NCBI RefSeq assembly: GCF_013179575.1 | Contig: NZ_JABMCQ010000018.1 | Location: 1-39,226, forward strand | Origin: Sphingobacterium shayense | Lineage (GTDB): Bacteria > Bacteroidota > Bacteroidia > Sphingobacteriales > Sphingobacteriaceae | Length of the DNA: 39,226 nt | Direction: 5' to 3' | Shown here: positions 8,218 through 18,198 of the stretch, in pieces | How positions within the stretch are numbered: position 1 is the stretch's first letter | Layout of the letters: each line of letters starts with the position of its first letter | Notes under the pieces: generated by a model | Database searches by the model: none | What the model saw: the letters and a program-made list of their open reading frames with translations, nothing else | What the model was told of the DNA's origin: nothing | Position numbers and translations under genes: made by a program

Positions 8218-10617
8218 ATGCGAAAAATTTTACTCACATTGTTGTTTGTCTTGCCGCTGATCGTAGTGGCGCAACAGAAAACTGAAATTGCGGGAACGAT
8301 TTTCTCTTCGGATGGTAAGCCCGCCGAGGGAATTACTGTCAAGCTAACGCCGCAGGAATTTACCGTATTTACAAATACCAAGGGGAATTTTGTGTTCCGA
8401 AATGTGCAGCCGGGCACTCATATTTTATCTATTTCAGGCGTCGGTCTGCAGCCGCAAAATAAAGAAATTCAAGTCACTACAGAACGACTGAATATTCCGA
8501 CTATTTACCTCTCTGAAGATCGTGCAACCTTGGAAGAGATTGTTGTCAACGGCATTGCCAATAAGTACACAAAAAAGAGTAGCCCCTATGTCGGGAAGAT
8601 GCCCCTGAAGAACCTCGAAAACTCCCAGTCCTACACTGGTATTACAAAGGAATTGCTACAAAGTCAAGTAACTACTAATTTCGACGATGCATTAACCAAC
8701 GTATCAGGTGTGGATAAATTGTGGTCTTCTACGGGCCGCCCTGGCGATGGAGTGACTTATTACACCCTTCGCGGATTTGCCACGCAGGCGGCGATGGTCA
8801 ATGGGGTTGTTAGTATTGCCAGCACGAGTCCGGATCCTTCCAATATAGAAACCATCGAAGTGATCAAAGGTCCATCCGGATCGCTGTACGGTGGCGCTGC
8901 TGTCGGCTTTGGTGGACTCATTAACAATGTAACAAAAAAACCACTTGACACCCTAGGTGGCCGTTTTAACTACATCTTAGGCAGCTACGATGAACACCGC
9001 GTCACGGCGGATGTATATGGCCCTTTAACTGCCGACAACAAATTATTAGGAAGATTAAATGCCGCCTACACCCACAACGGAACATTTCAGGATGCCGGCT
9101 TTAAGAAATCTTTATTTATCGCTCCATCCCTTTTATACCGCCCGAATGAGCGTTTGAACATCCAGTTTGATGCGGAAATCTATCAGAGCAAGGGTACCAA
9201 TCCGTTAATGGTGTTCCTCAATCGTTCCAGACAACTAATCGCACGCACACCTGAGGAACTACAGTTTGATTTCAATAAATCGTATACGAATAATGACGTC
9301 ACCTTTAAAAATCCGACGACCAACCTGCGTGGTAACGTGACATATCGTATCAATGATCAATGGACATCGAATAGCACTCTCGTTTACAACAACCGGAAGG
9401 CTGACGGGTATTTTCAGTATGTGATGTATATTGAAAATAGCGATACACTTATCAACCGCTACGCGGGTGATCAAGATTATACGGCGAAAACAGTAAATGC
9501 ACAGCAAAATTTTGTAGGAGACTATAACATTGGTAAGATGCGCAATCGTACTCTAGTAGGGTTGGATTATCTTTTTCAACAGGCAGAGACGCACAATTCC
9601 CCATACGTGTTGGTCGATCAGATCAATACCTCGTATGATGACCCTGATTACTACAAATTTAATGCGGCTAGTATAGACGCTGCAATCGCGGCTTCAACCG
9701 GCGCCGAGACGAATAACCGAAGCCGAACACAGGTCTTGGGGGCCTATGTATCCAATGTATTGGATATAACACCTAGCCTACATTTAAGCTTAGCTTTGCG
9801 TGTAGATTATTTTGATAACAAGGGGACCCACAATTTCGATAAAGACACAACAACAGGTGCATTTAACCAAGTAGCTTTCTCTCCGCGAGCGGGCTTAGTC
9901 TATGAAGCCATCAAAGATCAGTTATCCTTCTTTGCCAATTATCAAAATGGTTTCAAGAATGTCTCCCCCGTTATTCAGCCGCTACCGGATATATCCGGAG
10001 ACTTTAAACCGCAGCAAGCTAAACAAGGCGAAGCTGGCATCAAGCTAAACATGTTCAATAATCGCCTAGGATTAACAGCTAGCTATTACAATATTCGTGT
10101 AAGTAATATGACACGCGGTGAATCGATAGAACGAGATGGCGAAACCTATAACATTACCGTACAGGACGGAACCCGTTTGAGCAAGGGTATAGAGTTCGAC
10201 CTCACAGCAGCTCCTTTGGATGGGCTAAACCTGATATTTACGTATAGTCACAATAATAGCAAGATTACCAAAGCCGCCGAAAGTGTTAATAACCGCCGGC
10301 CGACAGAGGCTGGTCCTAAAAACCTAATGAATGTTTGGGCGAACTACGTTATTCCAACTGGTGCTGTTAAAGGCTTAGGTTTCGGTGCAGGTGTAAACTA
10401 TGCCAGTGAAAACCTCATCACCGATAGCGCACCCACTGGTCAATTTACATTACCGGCCTATACCTTGTTCAATGCCAGTATTTCCTACACCTACAAAAAC
10501 TATGAGCTGGCAGTAAAAGGAAATAACCTTACAGACAAAACGTATTATGGTGGCTGGACAACTGTAAATCCAAGGATGCCTAGAAGTATCTTAGGTAGTT
10601 TGGCTTATCGCTTCTAA
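8218..10617 (+). CDS. TonB-dependent siderophore receptor (FhuE/FoxA type)
   Basis: A 799-residue outer-membrane receptor. Signal peptide 1-18 (MRKILLTLLFVLPLIVVA), then a carboxypeptidase-regulatory-like domain about 22-100 (IAGTIFSSDGKPAEGITVKL). The TonB plug holds YTLRGFATQAAMVNGVV, the IETIEVIKGPSGSLYGGAAV segment and GGLINNVTKKPL. The barrel ends with the siderophore-receptor tail NNLTDKTYYGGWTTVNPRMP followed by RSILGSLAYRF. This matches ferric hydroxamate/coprogen-type receptors, which are shorter than SusC and have no SusD partner. It stands alone with its own promoter, candidate iron operator and terminator. The exact siderophore cannot be told. Confidence 0.93.
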   Translation: MRKILLTLLFVLPLIVVAQQKTEIAGTIFSSDGKPAEGITVKLTPQEFTVFTNTKGNFVFRNVQPGTHILSISGVGLQPQNKEIQVTTERLNIPTIYLSEDRATLEEIVVNGIANKYTKKSSPYVGKMPLKNLENSQSYTGITKELLQSQVTTNFDDALTNVSGVDKLWSSTGRPGDGVTYYTLRGFATQAAMVNGVVSIASTSPDPSNIETIEVIKGPSGSLYGGAAVGFGGLINNVTKKPLDTLGGRFNYILGSYDEHRVTADVYGPLTADNKLLGRLNAAYTHNGTFQDAGFKKSLFIAPSLLYRPNERLNIQFDAEIYQSKGTNPLMVFLNRSRQLIARTPEELQFDFNKSYTNNDVTFKNPTTNLRGNVTYRINDQWTSNSTLVYNNRKADGYFQYVMYIENSDTLINRYAGDQDYTAKTVNAQQNFVGDYNIGKMRNRTLVGLDYLFQQAETHNSPYVLVDQINTSYDDPDYYKFNAASIDAAIAASTGAETNNRSRTQVLGAYVSNVLDITPSLHLSLALRVDYFDNKGTHNFDKDTTTGAFNQVAFSPRAGLVYEAIKDQLSFFANYQNGFKNVSPVIQPLPDISGDFKPQQAKQGEAGIKLNMFNNRLGLTASYYNIRVSNMTRGESIERDGETYNITVQDGTRLSKGIEFDLTAAPLDGLNLIFTYSHNNSKITKAAESVNNRRPTEAGPKNLMNVWANYVIPTGAVKGLGFGAGVNYASENLITDSAPTGQFTLPAYTLFNASISYTYKNYELAVKGNNLTDKTYYGGWTTVNPRMPRSILGSLAYRF

Positions 10618-10624
10618 CATTAAG

Positions 10625-10668
10625 GAGCTATCGACTTTCACATAAGGTAGGTAGCTCTGTTTCTTCTT
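10625..10668 (+). terminator. Terminator after siderophore receptor
   Basis: GAGCTATC (10625-10632) pairs with GGTAGCTC (10650-10657), 8 bp with one G-T pair, followed by a T-rich stretch (TGTTTCTTCTTCC). It begins 8 bases after the receptor stop codon. Confidence 0.6.
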
Positions 10669-10746
10669 CCTGCTTTCTTCTGGAAACAAGATTAGCTATA
10701 AACGTTGGGTTTGAACAAATTACCCGTCAACAAAACAAGGTGGAAA

Positions 10747-10767
10747 CAAAAAAACCTTTTAGGGTTT
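10747..10767 (-). terminator. Short intrinsic terminator of the toxin-like module
   Basis: Read on the minus strand, AAACC-loop-GGTTT is followed at once by a run of T. The stem is only 5 bp and overlaps the stop codon of the small gene at 10759-10962. Confidence 0.45.
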
Positions 10768-10962
10768 GATTTTAACGTTTTTCCCATTTCTATAAACAAT
10801 CAAATACTGTCCTTTTTTTCTTTTTTCTTCAACTAACCGTTCGTAAGATAATTTAAGACCCTCCATAATCTTATCTCTTATCTCAGAGGGGTTTCTTTTT
10901 ACTGTCGCGTTTTGATTTGATGTTTCCGCTACTGTCGAGATTTTTTGCTTACTTTTCATCAT
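10759..10962 (-). CDS. Small basic protein, partner of zeta-toxin-like gene
   Basis: A 67-residue, lysine-rich hypothetical protein. It starts 14 bases inside the end of the zeta-toxin-like gene, so the two were built to be translated together. The middle (IRDKIMEGLKLSYERLVEEK) should be a helix and the end (YLIVYRNGKNVKIKP) a beta hairpin. It may be an antitoxin or a co-occurring small protein; no DNA-binding motif is clear. Base composition is visibly more AT-rich than the flanking TonB genes. The first two codons are both ATG, so the start may be one codon later. Confidence 0.6.
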   Translation of the reverse strand: MMKSKQKISTVAETSNQNATVKRNPSEIRDKIMEGLKLSYERLVEEKRKKGQYLIVYRNGKNVKIKP

Positions 10963-11529
10963 AGTATTCTCTTATTCCACTAAACTTTTTCTGATTGACC
11001 ACTTCTATTACGCCAGACTCATAATGTGCAAATAATTCAGAAACCCCATCCGAATTGTCAACTATTTGAGCTTCATCAACGATTGGCAAATAAATATCGA
11101 ATAATTTTTTGATTCCGTTTAAATACCGCCTCTCAATTACATCGCTTTGGATGTTGTGCCCACCTTCGGATACTCGTTGTTCTACACGTGTCTTTGCTAA
11201 TTCAATATTGTTTAACCAAAAATAGACCAAAATGACATAATATCCATTCGATCTAGCATCAAGAATTTTCCTTTTGTAACTTTTGGTCGCTAAAGTTGTT
11301 TCAAAAGCAAAACTTTCTCTATCCTTTAATAAACTATTAATTCGATGAATCATTATCCTTCCTGCCTCAATGGCAACTTTTTCGGGTTGAAAAGGAGATA
11401 AACCTTTCGCTATTTCATCTGCATTTACAAACTCCTTACATAATAATATTTCAGGCAAAAGGTATACGACGCTGTAGTTTTCCCTGCCCCCCTGCAGCCA
11501 GCAATTATATATAAATGTTTACCCGTCAT
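10949..11529 (-). pseudogene. Zeta-toxin-like kinase gene with a -1 frameshift
   Basis: The 5' part reads MTGKHLYIIAGCRGAGKTTA from ATG at 11527-11529 and carries a Walker A loop, then loses frame at the A/T run 11457-11460. The remaining 169 codons continue as LPEILLCKEFVNADEIAKGL, SPFQPE and FAFETTLATKSY, typical of bacterial zeta-toxin-family kinases (UDP-GlcNAc or nucleotide phosphorylating). Restoring one T in the run (four to five on the minus strand) gives a continuous ASYTFLPEIL, as expected in the family. The longest open frame alone begins at a TTG and lacks the ATP-binding loop, so it should be inactive. The causes could be real decay (loss of toxicity), a sequencing error or programmed slippage. 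The AT-rich composition suggests transfer. Confidence 0.75.
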
Positions 11530-11760
11530 ACGTTCAAATTCACAAAAGATTTGCGATGTTATCTTAATTCTTTCTTTACGATAGATTAATTTTCCTCCGT
11601 TATGTCATTATTTTTTTTCTAGCGGCTAAAATTCACGAGAAACTCTGTTGAAGTATTCCCTAAATAATTGCAATACAATTTTAATTCTTAAATTGGACCT
11701 TTAAACCTATTAGTCTTATAGCTTTTTATACTATTGAGACTGAAATTGACTTTTTTCGCT

Positions 11761-12273
11761 ATGTATTCGCAAATGGATGAGCAGAATTTTCGGATTGTAT
11801 TTGACAAATACTATGATCGAATATATTCAGGCTTTTTAAAAAAAACGCAATCACATGAGCTTGCCCAGGACTTGACACAGCAAACGTTTATCAAGTTCTG
11901 GAGATACCGAGACAGCTACACCTCCGAGTTACCAGTTGAAGTACAACTTTTTCGTAAAGGAAAATTGATATTCATCGATTGGCTCCGTAAAGAAGCGAAA
12001 GATCGTCAGATGATCGATAGTCTCAAGCAGCAGGACAAAATTCCTATCAGCGAGCTTTCTAGCGACCTCAAAGATTCTTTAAACAGGGCCATCAACCAGC
12101 TTTCCCCCATCAGAAAAGAGGTATTCAGCCTAGCTTACATCGAAGGCTATAGCCATAAAGAAATCGCGCAGAAGCTTAATGTTTCCGTACGAACAGTGGA
12201 AACTCACGTTTACAAATCAATAAAACAACTACGCAAAGTGCTCGCCCTGGTCTACATCGTCCTTCATCTATAA
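11761..12273 (+). CDS. ECF RNA polymerase sigma factor (FecI/SusR type)
   Basis: About 170 residues from ATG 11761 (MYSQMDEQNF); ATG 11773 is also possible, while the longer frame to 11734 needs a TTG. Region 2 covers FRIVFDKYYDRIYSGFLKKT and LAQDLTQQTFIKFWRYRDSY. Region 4 covers LNRAINQLSPIRKEVFSLAY and the HTH GYSHKEIAQKLNVSVRTVET. This is an ordinary complete member of the family. A FecR gene follows after 75 bases, then SusC/SusD, making this the activator of the second SusCD locus. No strong -33/-7 promoter is seen upstream. Confidence 0.93.
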   Translation: MYSQMDEQNFRIVFDKYYDRIYSGFLKKTQSHELAQDLTQQTFIKFWRYRDSYTSELPVEVQLFRKGKLIFIDWLRKEAKDRQMIDSLKQQDKIPISELSSDLKDSLNRAINQLSPIRKEVFSLAYIEGYSHKEIAQKLNVSVRTVETHVYKSIKQLRKVLALVYIVLHL

Positions 12274-12348
12274 AAATATTTTTGGGACGCGTACGTAGTT
12301 TCGGTGTATTGAACGTACATATAGATAACACGACCCAAATTGTAAACT

Positions 12349-13356
12349 GTGAGAGAGGAAATTTTAAAGAAGTTTTTATCCAATAAATGCTCCTACAAAG
12401 AGTGTGACTTCGTCGTGCGTTACCTAGAGGACCACGAAGATGAGCTGGATAAAATCCAACTCTTCGAAGATATTCCTGAAAATGAATTAACCTTTACCTC
12501 TTCAGAAGTAAAACAGCATATCCTTCATTCCATTCTTCATACGAAAGCACCGGTCGTTACACTTAAACGGCTCCTTATTGCAGCAACAATATTGATCGCA
12601 GCAACATTCCCTTTTTACAAAACAGGAATGCATGATATCGTAAGTGAGGATAACCTACGGATCAGTCTTACCAATACAAGCAGTTCCAGCCTTTGGCATC
12701 TATTGCCCGACAGTAGTCGCGTGAAATTAGAACCGCAGTCAAAACTAGTCTACTATTCGAACTTTAACTCCGATCGAGCTATAGAACAAGTCTCTGGCGA
12801 GGCGACCTTTTATGTGTATCCTGACAAAGAGCATCCCTTTCACGTTAACAATCGGGGTATAAAGACAACGGCACTAGGAACGATATTCAGCATTTCCGAT
12901 TACAACAAAGACGAACTCCTTATCAAATTGCTTGAAGGAAAAATCGTTGTAAGCAAAGACATCAACCAAGACGACCAACAGGTGTTTCTTAACGACCAAG
13001 CAACCCTTATTATAAACACGAATAACTTCCATCACCAGTTGATGCTGCCTGCGAAAGTCAATTTCAAAAAGGCGTGGGAAGAAGAAAAGAAAAACAGCAG
13101 ATCGAATTACTCGGTCAGCACCATCGCCTGGTCAAACAGAGTTGTCAATTTTAAAGGTGTGACCAACGCCGACTTATTTAGCATCATGGAACGCCTCTAT
13201 TCCGTAACCATCGATGTGGAGAACACGAAAATCATTAACGGCAACTTCACTGGAAATCTTAAACAAAATGATAACATAGAAAACCTATTGACGATTTTTT
13301 GCCAAATAAATGAATGTCAATTCAGTAGGGACAACGATATTATAACAATCAAATAA
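12349..13356 (+). CDS. FecR-family anti-sigma factor (GTG start)
   Basis: 335 residues from GTG at 12349; no in-frame ATG lies close by, so GTG is probably real. The N-terminal cytoplasmic part is followed by a membrane helix near residues 72-90 (LKRLLIAATILIAATFPF). The FecR domain is recognisable from LPDSSRVKLEPQSKLVYYSN, the VSGEATFYVYPDKEHPFHV motif and the TALGTIFSISDY motif. The C-terminal DUF4974-like end spans VVNFKGVTNADLFSIMERLY to the end. It should hold the preceding sigma factor until signalled. The SusC that follows lacks an STN domain, so the input to this FecR is not obvious. Confidence 0.9.
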   Translation: MREEILKKFLSNKCSYKECDFVVRYLEDHEDELDKIQLFEDIPENELTFTSSEVKQHILHSILHTKAPVVTLKRLLIAATILIAATFPFYKTGMHDIVSEDNLRISLTNTSSSSLWHLLPDSSRVKLEPQSKLVYYSNFNSDRAIEQVSGEATFYVYPDKEHPFHVNNRGIKTTALGTIFSISDYNKDELLIKLLEGKIVVSKDINQDDQQVFLNDQATLIINTNNFHHQLMLPAKVNFKKAWEEEKKNSRSNYSVSTIAWSNRVVNFKGVTNADLFSIMERLYSVTIDVENTKIINGNFTGNLKQNDNIENLLTIFCQINECQFSRDNDIITIK

Positions 13357-13404
13357 GCAATACACGAATAACCAATAACCATTTATAATTAAATCTTAAT
13401 TGCT

Positions 13405-16400
13405 ATGAGAAGTAACCTAGTTTACCCATTGCTGATCTATGGACTATTGTCTTTTTTTCAACAATCATTTGCGCAAACCAATACCAGGGCGACGGGAAAG
13501 GTAATAAGCAGTGACGGAGTTGCCATACCAGGGGCGACCATCGATGTCTTAAACACGAAATCCAATCAAAAGCAGACCTTCGGCTCCGATGATCAAGGGA
13601 TGTTCAACCTGACCAATCTCTCAACGGATGGTACGTACAACATATACGTGCATCACGTCGGTTACCAGCGAGATTCTATCATGAATTTTGTGGCAAAACC
13701 CGGGCAAACCAATACTATATTAGTCCGTCTAGCAATAGATGATAATCAACTCGACGAAGTCGTCGTCATTGGCTATGGTACGGTGCAAAAGAAAGATCTT
13801 ACGGGAGCGATATCGACCGTTGACGGTAAAGATATTGCCGTCCGCAAAACAACCCAGCTTTCACAAGCACTGCAAGGTTCCGTTCCAGGTGTTATGGTAA
13901 CTAGGAATAACGGTGCCCCAGGTTCCACCGCCACTGTGCGCGTACGCGGTATTACAACAATTACCGATGCCGGCATCAATCCGTTGATTATTCTCGATGG
14001 CGTCCCTATTAGCAGCATCGACCAGGTAAATCCGAACGATGTTGAGAACGTAACTGTTCTGAAAGATGCGGCATCAGCATCTATTTACGGTGCTCGGGCA
14101 GCCGCAGGGGTAATACTGATCACTTCCAAGCGGGGTAAAGAAGGACAACTATCATTGGAATATAATACCGATATTGGCTTTGAAACGCCGACGGAACTTC
14201 CCGAGTATGTGGGAGCACAACGCTATCTACAACTCGTAAATGAACTGCGCTGGAATGATAATAACAACAATGATAATGAGTATCCTATATATGCCAAAGA
14301 TATTGTTGACAATTACCTCAGCCTAAATCAAGAAAATGCGAACCAATACCCGATCACGGATTGGCAGAGCCTGCTTCTTGAAAAACGTGCTCCCCGCCAA
14401 AGCCACCAACTTGCTGTAACTGGATCTGGAAAACATTTACAAACCCGTTTCTCCTTAGGCTACGATGATACGGAGGCTCTTTATGTCGGCAGAAACTATG
14501 AACGATTGACATCACGGATCAACAACAATGTCCACGTAAACGACTATCTTTCAGCCGTAATAGACCTTAATTTTAAGCGAACAACCGACAATCGTCCTTC
14601 AATAGATCCGATGTACAGATTGGGGATCACCGCTCCGATATATGCTGGACTATGGGACGATGGCCGTATTGCTTCTGGTAAAGACGGTGACAATGTATAC
14701 GGCATGCTCCATGAAGGAGGAGAAACAAAGTATCAGTATAACCAGCTTGGCGGTAAGTTCGGTGTGGATCTTAAACCTGTCAGTGGCCTTACACTTAGTG
14801 GCGTCATCGCGCCGGTATTCAACTTCGACAAAACGAAAACATTCAAGACGAAGGTACCCTATACTGCTTGGGATAACCCAGATGAACGGATTGGTTACCT
14901 GAATGGATATAACGCAACCAAACTTACCGAACAGAGAGTCGAAAGTTACCAGTATACAACACAATTCCTCGCAAATTACTTGAAGAGCTTCGATAAGCAC
15001 AACATCAACGTACTCGGAGGCTATGAGTTCTTTTATTACTTCAATGAAGATCTAAATGCCTCTCGAGATCAATACGAATTAAGTGGATATCCCTATCTGG
15101 ATATTGGCCCGTTAGAGTTTAGAGATAATGGAGGTAGCGCCTACGAGAACGCCTACCGCTCCTACTTCGGACGCGCAATGTATAATTATGCCAATAAATA
15201 CTTTCTCCAAGCGAACATCCGCTATGACGGATCCTCTCGTTTTGCCAAGGAGTACCGCTGGGGCGTCTTTCCTTCCATATCGGCCGGTTGGACAATATCT
15301 GAAGAAAATTTCGTAAAAGATATCCCGTGGTTAGATTTTCTGAAACTTCGTGCCTCATACGGAACACTCGGTAATGAACGGATCGGAAACTACCCTTACC
15401 AATCTTTAATACAGTTTTCCAATACAGCCCTATTCTATCAAGGGAACGAAGCTGTATCGGCCCAGTCCGCTGCACAATGGCAATATGCTATTCGCGATAT
15501 CACCTGGGAGAAAACAGAATCCTATGATATCGGTCTGGATTTTGCCGGATTAAATAATCGCTTTAACGCAACATTCGACGTATATGAAAAGACAACCAGC
15601 GATATGCTACTGGCTTTACAGATTCCCACGTATATCGGCTTTGACAACCCCAATCAAAATACCGGAAAGATGAACACCAAAGGGTGGGAACTCGTATTAG
15701 GCTGGAAGGACAAAGTTGGAAAAGTCGATTACGGTGTATCATTTAACATTTCGAACTTCAAATCTGTCATGGGGGATCTTGGAGGTACCGAATTCTTGGG
15801 CGACCAAGTAAAAATGGAAGGAAGTGAATTTAACGAGTGGTACGGCTATCGCTCTGCAGGAATCTTCCAGACGGCTGAAGAAGTAGAAAATTCACCGGTG
15901 CTCAATGCCAATGTAAAGCCCGGAGATGTGAAATATCTAGACATCAGCGGCCCCGACGGAACACCAGATGGTATCATCTCTCCTGAATATGATCGCGTAC
16001 ACCTGGGCGGTTCCCTTCCCCAGTATCTGTACGGCGGACAGGTAAATGTAGGATATGCCGGACTATCTTTAAACGTTGTTATTCAAGGAGTTGGAAAACA
16101 AAACACGCGACAGACTCCCGACATGATTCAACCGTATCGTGAAAATTGGGGGAACTTTCTCTCAGTTCTTGATGGCAACGCCTGGAGTCATTATGGTACT
16201 GAAGAACAAAATCGTAATGCCAAATATCCCCGCTATTCCAATACCTCAGCGGGAAACAACTACGCCATGTCGGACTTTTGGATGATAAACGGCAAGTATT
16301 TTCGTTTGAAATCGGTGAACATACACTATGAGATCCCTCAGACTCTACTCACTAAAATAAAACTTAAAGGTCTGGGTTTTTCATTTACGGCGAACGACTT

Positions 16401-16503
16401 ATTCACCGTCAATAAATTCCCAAAAGGATGGGATCCCGAGATGACCTCACTCACCTACCCTATTACAGCGACTTATTTATTCGGAATCAATGCTAAATTT
16501 TAA
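13405..16503 (+). CDS. SusC/RagA TonB-dependent transporter without STN domain
   Basis: 1032 residues. Signal peptide 1-23 (YGLLSFFQQSFAQ end), carboxypeptidase-regulatory-like domain about 29-113, then the SusC motif LDEVVVIGYGTVQKKDLTGA about 116-135. The plug contains VRVRGITTITDAGINPLIIL and VLKDAASASIYGARAAAGVI, and the barrel ends TYPITATYLFGINAKF. It goes straight from signal peptide to the CarboxypepD-like domain, so there is no STN signalling domain even though sigma and FecR genes precede it. SusD follows after 11 bases. Outer-membrane import of an unidentified ligand. Confidence 0.96.
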   Translation: MRSNLVYPLLIYGLLSFFQQSFAQTNTRATGKVISSDGVAIPGATIDVLNTKSNQKQTFGSDDQGMFNLTNLSTDGTYNIYVHHVGYQRDSIMNFVAKPGQTNTILVRLAIDDNQLDEVVVIGYGTVQKKDLTGAISTVDGKDIAVRKTTQLSQALQGSVPGVMVTRNNGAPGSTATVRVRGITTITDAGINPLIILDGVPISSIDQVNPNDVENVTVLKDAASASIYGARAAAGVILITSKRGKEGQLSLEYNTDIGFETPTELPEYVGAQRYLQLVNELRWNDNNNNDNEYPIYAKDIVDNYLSLNQENANQYPITDWQSLLLEKRAPRQSHQLAVTGSGKHLQTRFSLGYDDTEALYVGRNYERLTSRINNNVHVNDYLSAVIDLNFKRTTDNRPSIDPMYRLGITAPIYAGLWDDGRIASGKDGDNVYGMLHEGGETKYQYNQLGGKFGVDLKPVSGLTLSGVIAPVFNFDKTKTFKTKVPYTAWDNPDERIGYLNGYNATKLTEQRVESYQYTTQFLANYLKSFDKHNINVLGGYEFFYYFNEDLNASRDQYELSGYPYLDIGPLEFRDNGGSAYENAYRSYFGRAMYNYANKYFLQANIRYDGSSRFAKEYRWGVFPSISAGWTISEENFVKDIPWLDFLKLRASYGTLGNERIGNYPYQSLIQFSNTALFYQGNEAVSAQSAAQWQYAIRDITWEKTESYDIGLDFAGLNNRFNATFDVYEKTTSDMLLALQIPTYIGFDNPNQNTGKMNTKGWELVLGWKDKVGKVDYGVSFNISNFKSVMGDLGGTEFLGDQVKMEGSEFNEWYGYRSAGIFQTAEEVENSPVLNANVKPGDVKYLDISGPDGTPDGIISPEYDRVHLGGSLPQYLYGGQVNVGYAGLSLNVVIQGVGKQNTRQTPDMIQPYRENWGNFLSVLDGNAWSHYGTEEQNRNAKYPRYSNTSAGNNYAMSDFWMINGKYFRLKSVNIHYEIPQTLLTKIKLKGLGFSFTANDLFTVNKFPKGWDPEMTSLTYPITATYLFGINAKF

Positions 16504-16514
16504 TCAAGAACGTC

Positions 16515-18197
16515 ATGAAAAGTAAATTTCTATATATATGTCTGAGCTTATCTTTGTTTTCTTGTCAGAAGCTAGATCTCAATCCCCTCTCTCAAGGCTC
16601 AAGTGAAACTTGGAATTCAAATGCCGAAGAACTCATCATGTCTTTGAACGATCTATACCGTGAAGATCTTTGGTTGAAAGACCTCGATGACTGGACCGAC
16701 GATTGGATATACCGCGATGGGTTGACAGATATTACCAATGCGACCATCAATGGCCAAACGGGGTTTGTTAACACCAATTGGAAAAACACCTATAAAAACA
16801 TATCGCGGGCAAACACTGTCCTAGAAAATATGGACCGTGTAATAGGCGTGCTACCCGAAGCGCAAATAGCGAGCTACACCGCTGAAGCGCGTTTTGTCCG
16901 CGCCTCCATGTATTCCTATCTATTGTCTCACTACCGCAACGTGGTTTACACAGACCGCACCCTTTCAATTGATGAAGCGGAAGCTATCGATCAATCTACT
17001 CCCGAGCAGGTCCTAATAAAAATATATGAGGACTACGACTTCGCAATAGCCAATCTAAAGGAGTCATACAGCTCCAATGAGCTTAAGCGTGCTACAAAAG
17101 GTGCCGCGCTGGCGATGAAAGCACGTATCGCGTTGTACATGGGTGATTATGAAACAGCGAAAACGGCTGCCAAAGCATGTATTGATCTCGGTCTCTATAC
17201 TTTACACCCGCAGTACCGCGATCTATTTCTTTCAAAAACAAAACAATCTCCCGAATCGATATTCTTATTGCCCCGATCCATCACGCTGGGGGTGCCTCTT
17301 GGCGACAGACAGAACTATATACCGCGTAATAACGGAGGCTGGGCGGCAAAGGATCCTTCATGGGATCTGTTATATGCATTCTATTGTACAGATGGGCTTC
17401 CGGTGGACGAGTCACCGAGTTTCGATCCTAAGAATCCTTTTTTAAACAGGGATCCGCGTTGCGCAGCGACTATCGTTCCTTTTGACACACCGCATCTGGA
17501 CCATATCTTCACTCCCCATCCGCTGGCACTAAAAACAACAAAGATATCGACAGGACAACAAGTAGCCAATAATGACAACCGAGCTGTCGCGCAGTATGCC
17601 TCATTTAATGGCTTGGTATGGAACAAGGGTGTTGATAACGACTGGTTGCAAAACTCTTGGCGAATCGAACCCGACAATGTTATTATTCGCTACGCCGATG
17701 TTTTATTAATATATGCTGAAGCGAAAATTGAACTGAATGAGATTGACGAATCCGTACTAGCCGCCATAAATCAGGTACGCGCTAGAGCATACAATGTGGA
17801 CATTGGTTCTGCGGACTACCCCGCGGTAACCGAAACCGCGCAAGCATCTTTACGGAAAATACTTCGCGCCGAACGGCGCATGGAATTTGCGTTAGAAGGG
17901 CTTCGTTATATGGATATAATTCGCTGGAAGCTTGCCGAGAAAGTATTAAACAAACCCAACTACGGACTACTCGACCCTGCGGATCTCGTGGCCAAAGTCG
18001 TCAATACTGGCAAGTGGTTTCTCCCAGCCGCTCCTCCTGTAGACGAGGATGGCGTTGCCGACTTTTCCGGATTTTTCAGCCAAGGCTTAATCAAACAGAT
18101 CTCCAGTAGAAAATTTGATGCAACAAAACAATATATATGGCCTATCCCTTCTACAGAGGTACTAACCAGTGGTCTAACGCAAAACCCAAACTATTAA
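16515..18197 (+). CDS. SusD/RagB-family surface lipoprotein
   Basis: 560 residues. Lipoprotein signal MKSKFLYICLSLSLFSC with the lipid-bearing Cys at residue 17. Family signatures: SYTAEARFVRASMYSYLLSH near 120, KGAALAMKARIALYMGDYET near 198, the VIIRYADVLLIYAEAKIELN segment, LRAERRMEFALEGLRYMDII near 455, and the ending QYIWPIPSTEVLTSGLTQNP. It forms the substrate-binding lid of the preceding SusC. The next gene begins one base after its stop codon, so translation of the accessory genes is likely coupled to it. Confidence 0.95.
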   Translation: MKSKFLYICLSLSLFSCQKLDLNPLSQGSSETWNSNAEELIMSLNDLYREDLWLKDLDDWTDDWIYRDGLTDITNATINGQTGFVNTNWKNTYKNISRANTVLENMDRVIGVLPEAQIASYTAEARFVRASMYSYLLSHYRNVVYTDRTLSIDEAEAIDQSTPEQVLIKIYEDYDFAIANLKESYSSNELKRATKGAALAMKARIALYMGDYETAKTAAKACIDLGLYTLHPQYRDLFLSKTKQSPESIFLLPRSITLGVPLGDRQNYIPRNNGGWAAKDPSWDLLYAFYCTDGLPVDESPSFDPKNPFLNRDPRCAATIVPFDTPHLDHIFTPHPLALKTTKISTGQQVANNDNRAVAQYASFNGLVWNKGVDNDWLQNSWRIEPDNVIIRYADVLLIYAEAKIELNEIDESVLAAINQVRARAYNVDIGSADYPAVTETAQASLRKILRAERRMEFALEGLRYMDIIRWKLAEKVLNKPNYGLLDPADLVAKVVNTGKWFLPAAPPVDEDGVADFSGFFSQGLIKQISSRKFDATKQYIWPIPSTEVLTSGLTQNPNY

Positions 18198-18198
18198 C

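Noticed and set aside
11734..11760. TTG start extending the second sigma factor by nine residues
   Set aside because: ATG 11761 or 11773 fit the usual start of the family better.
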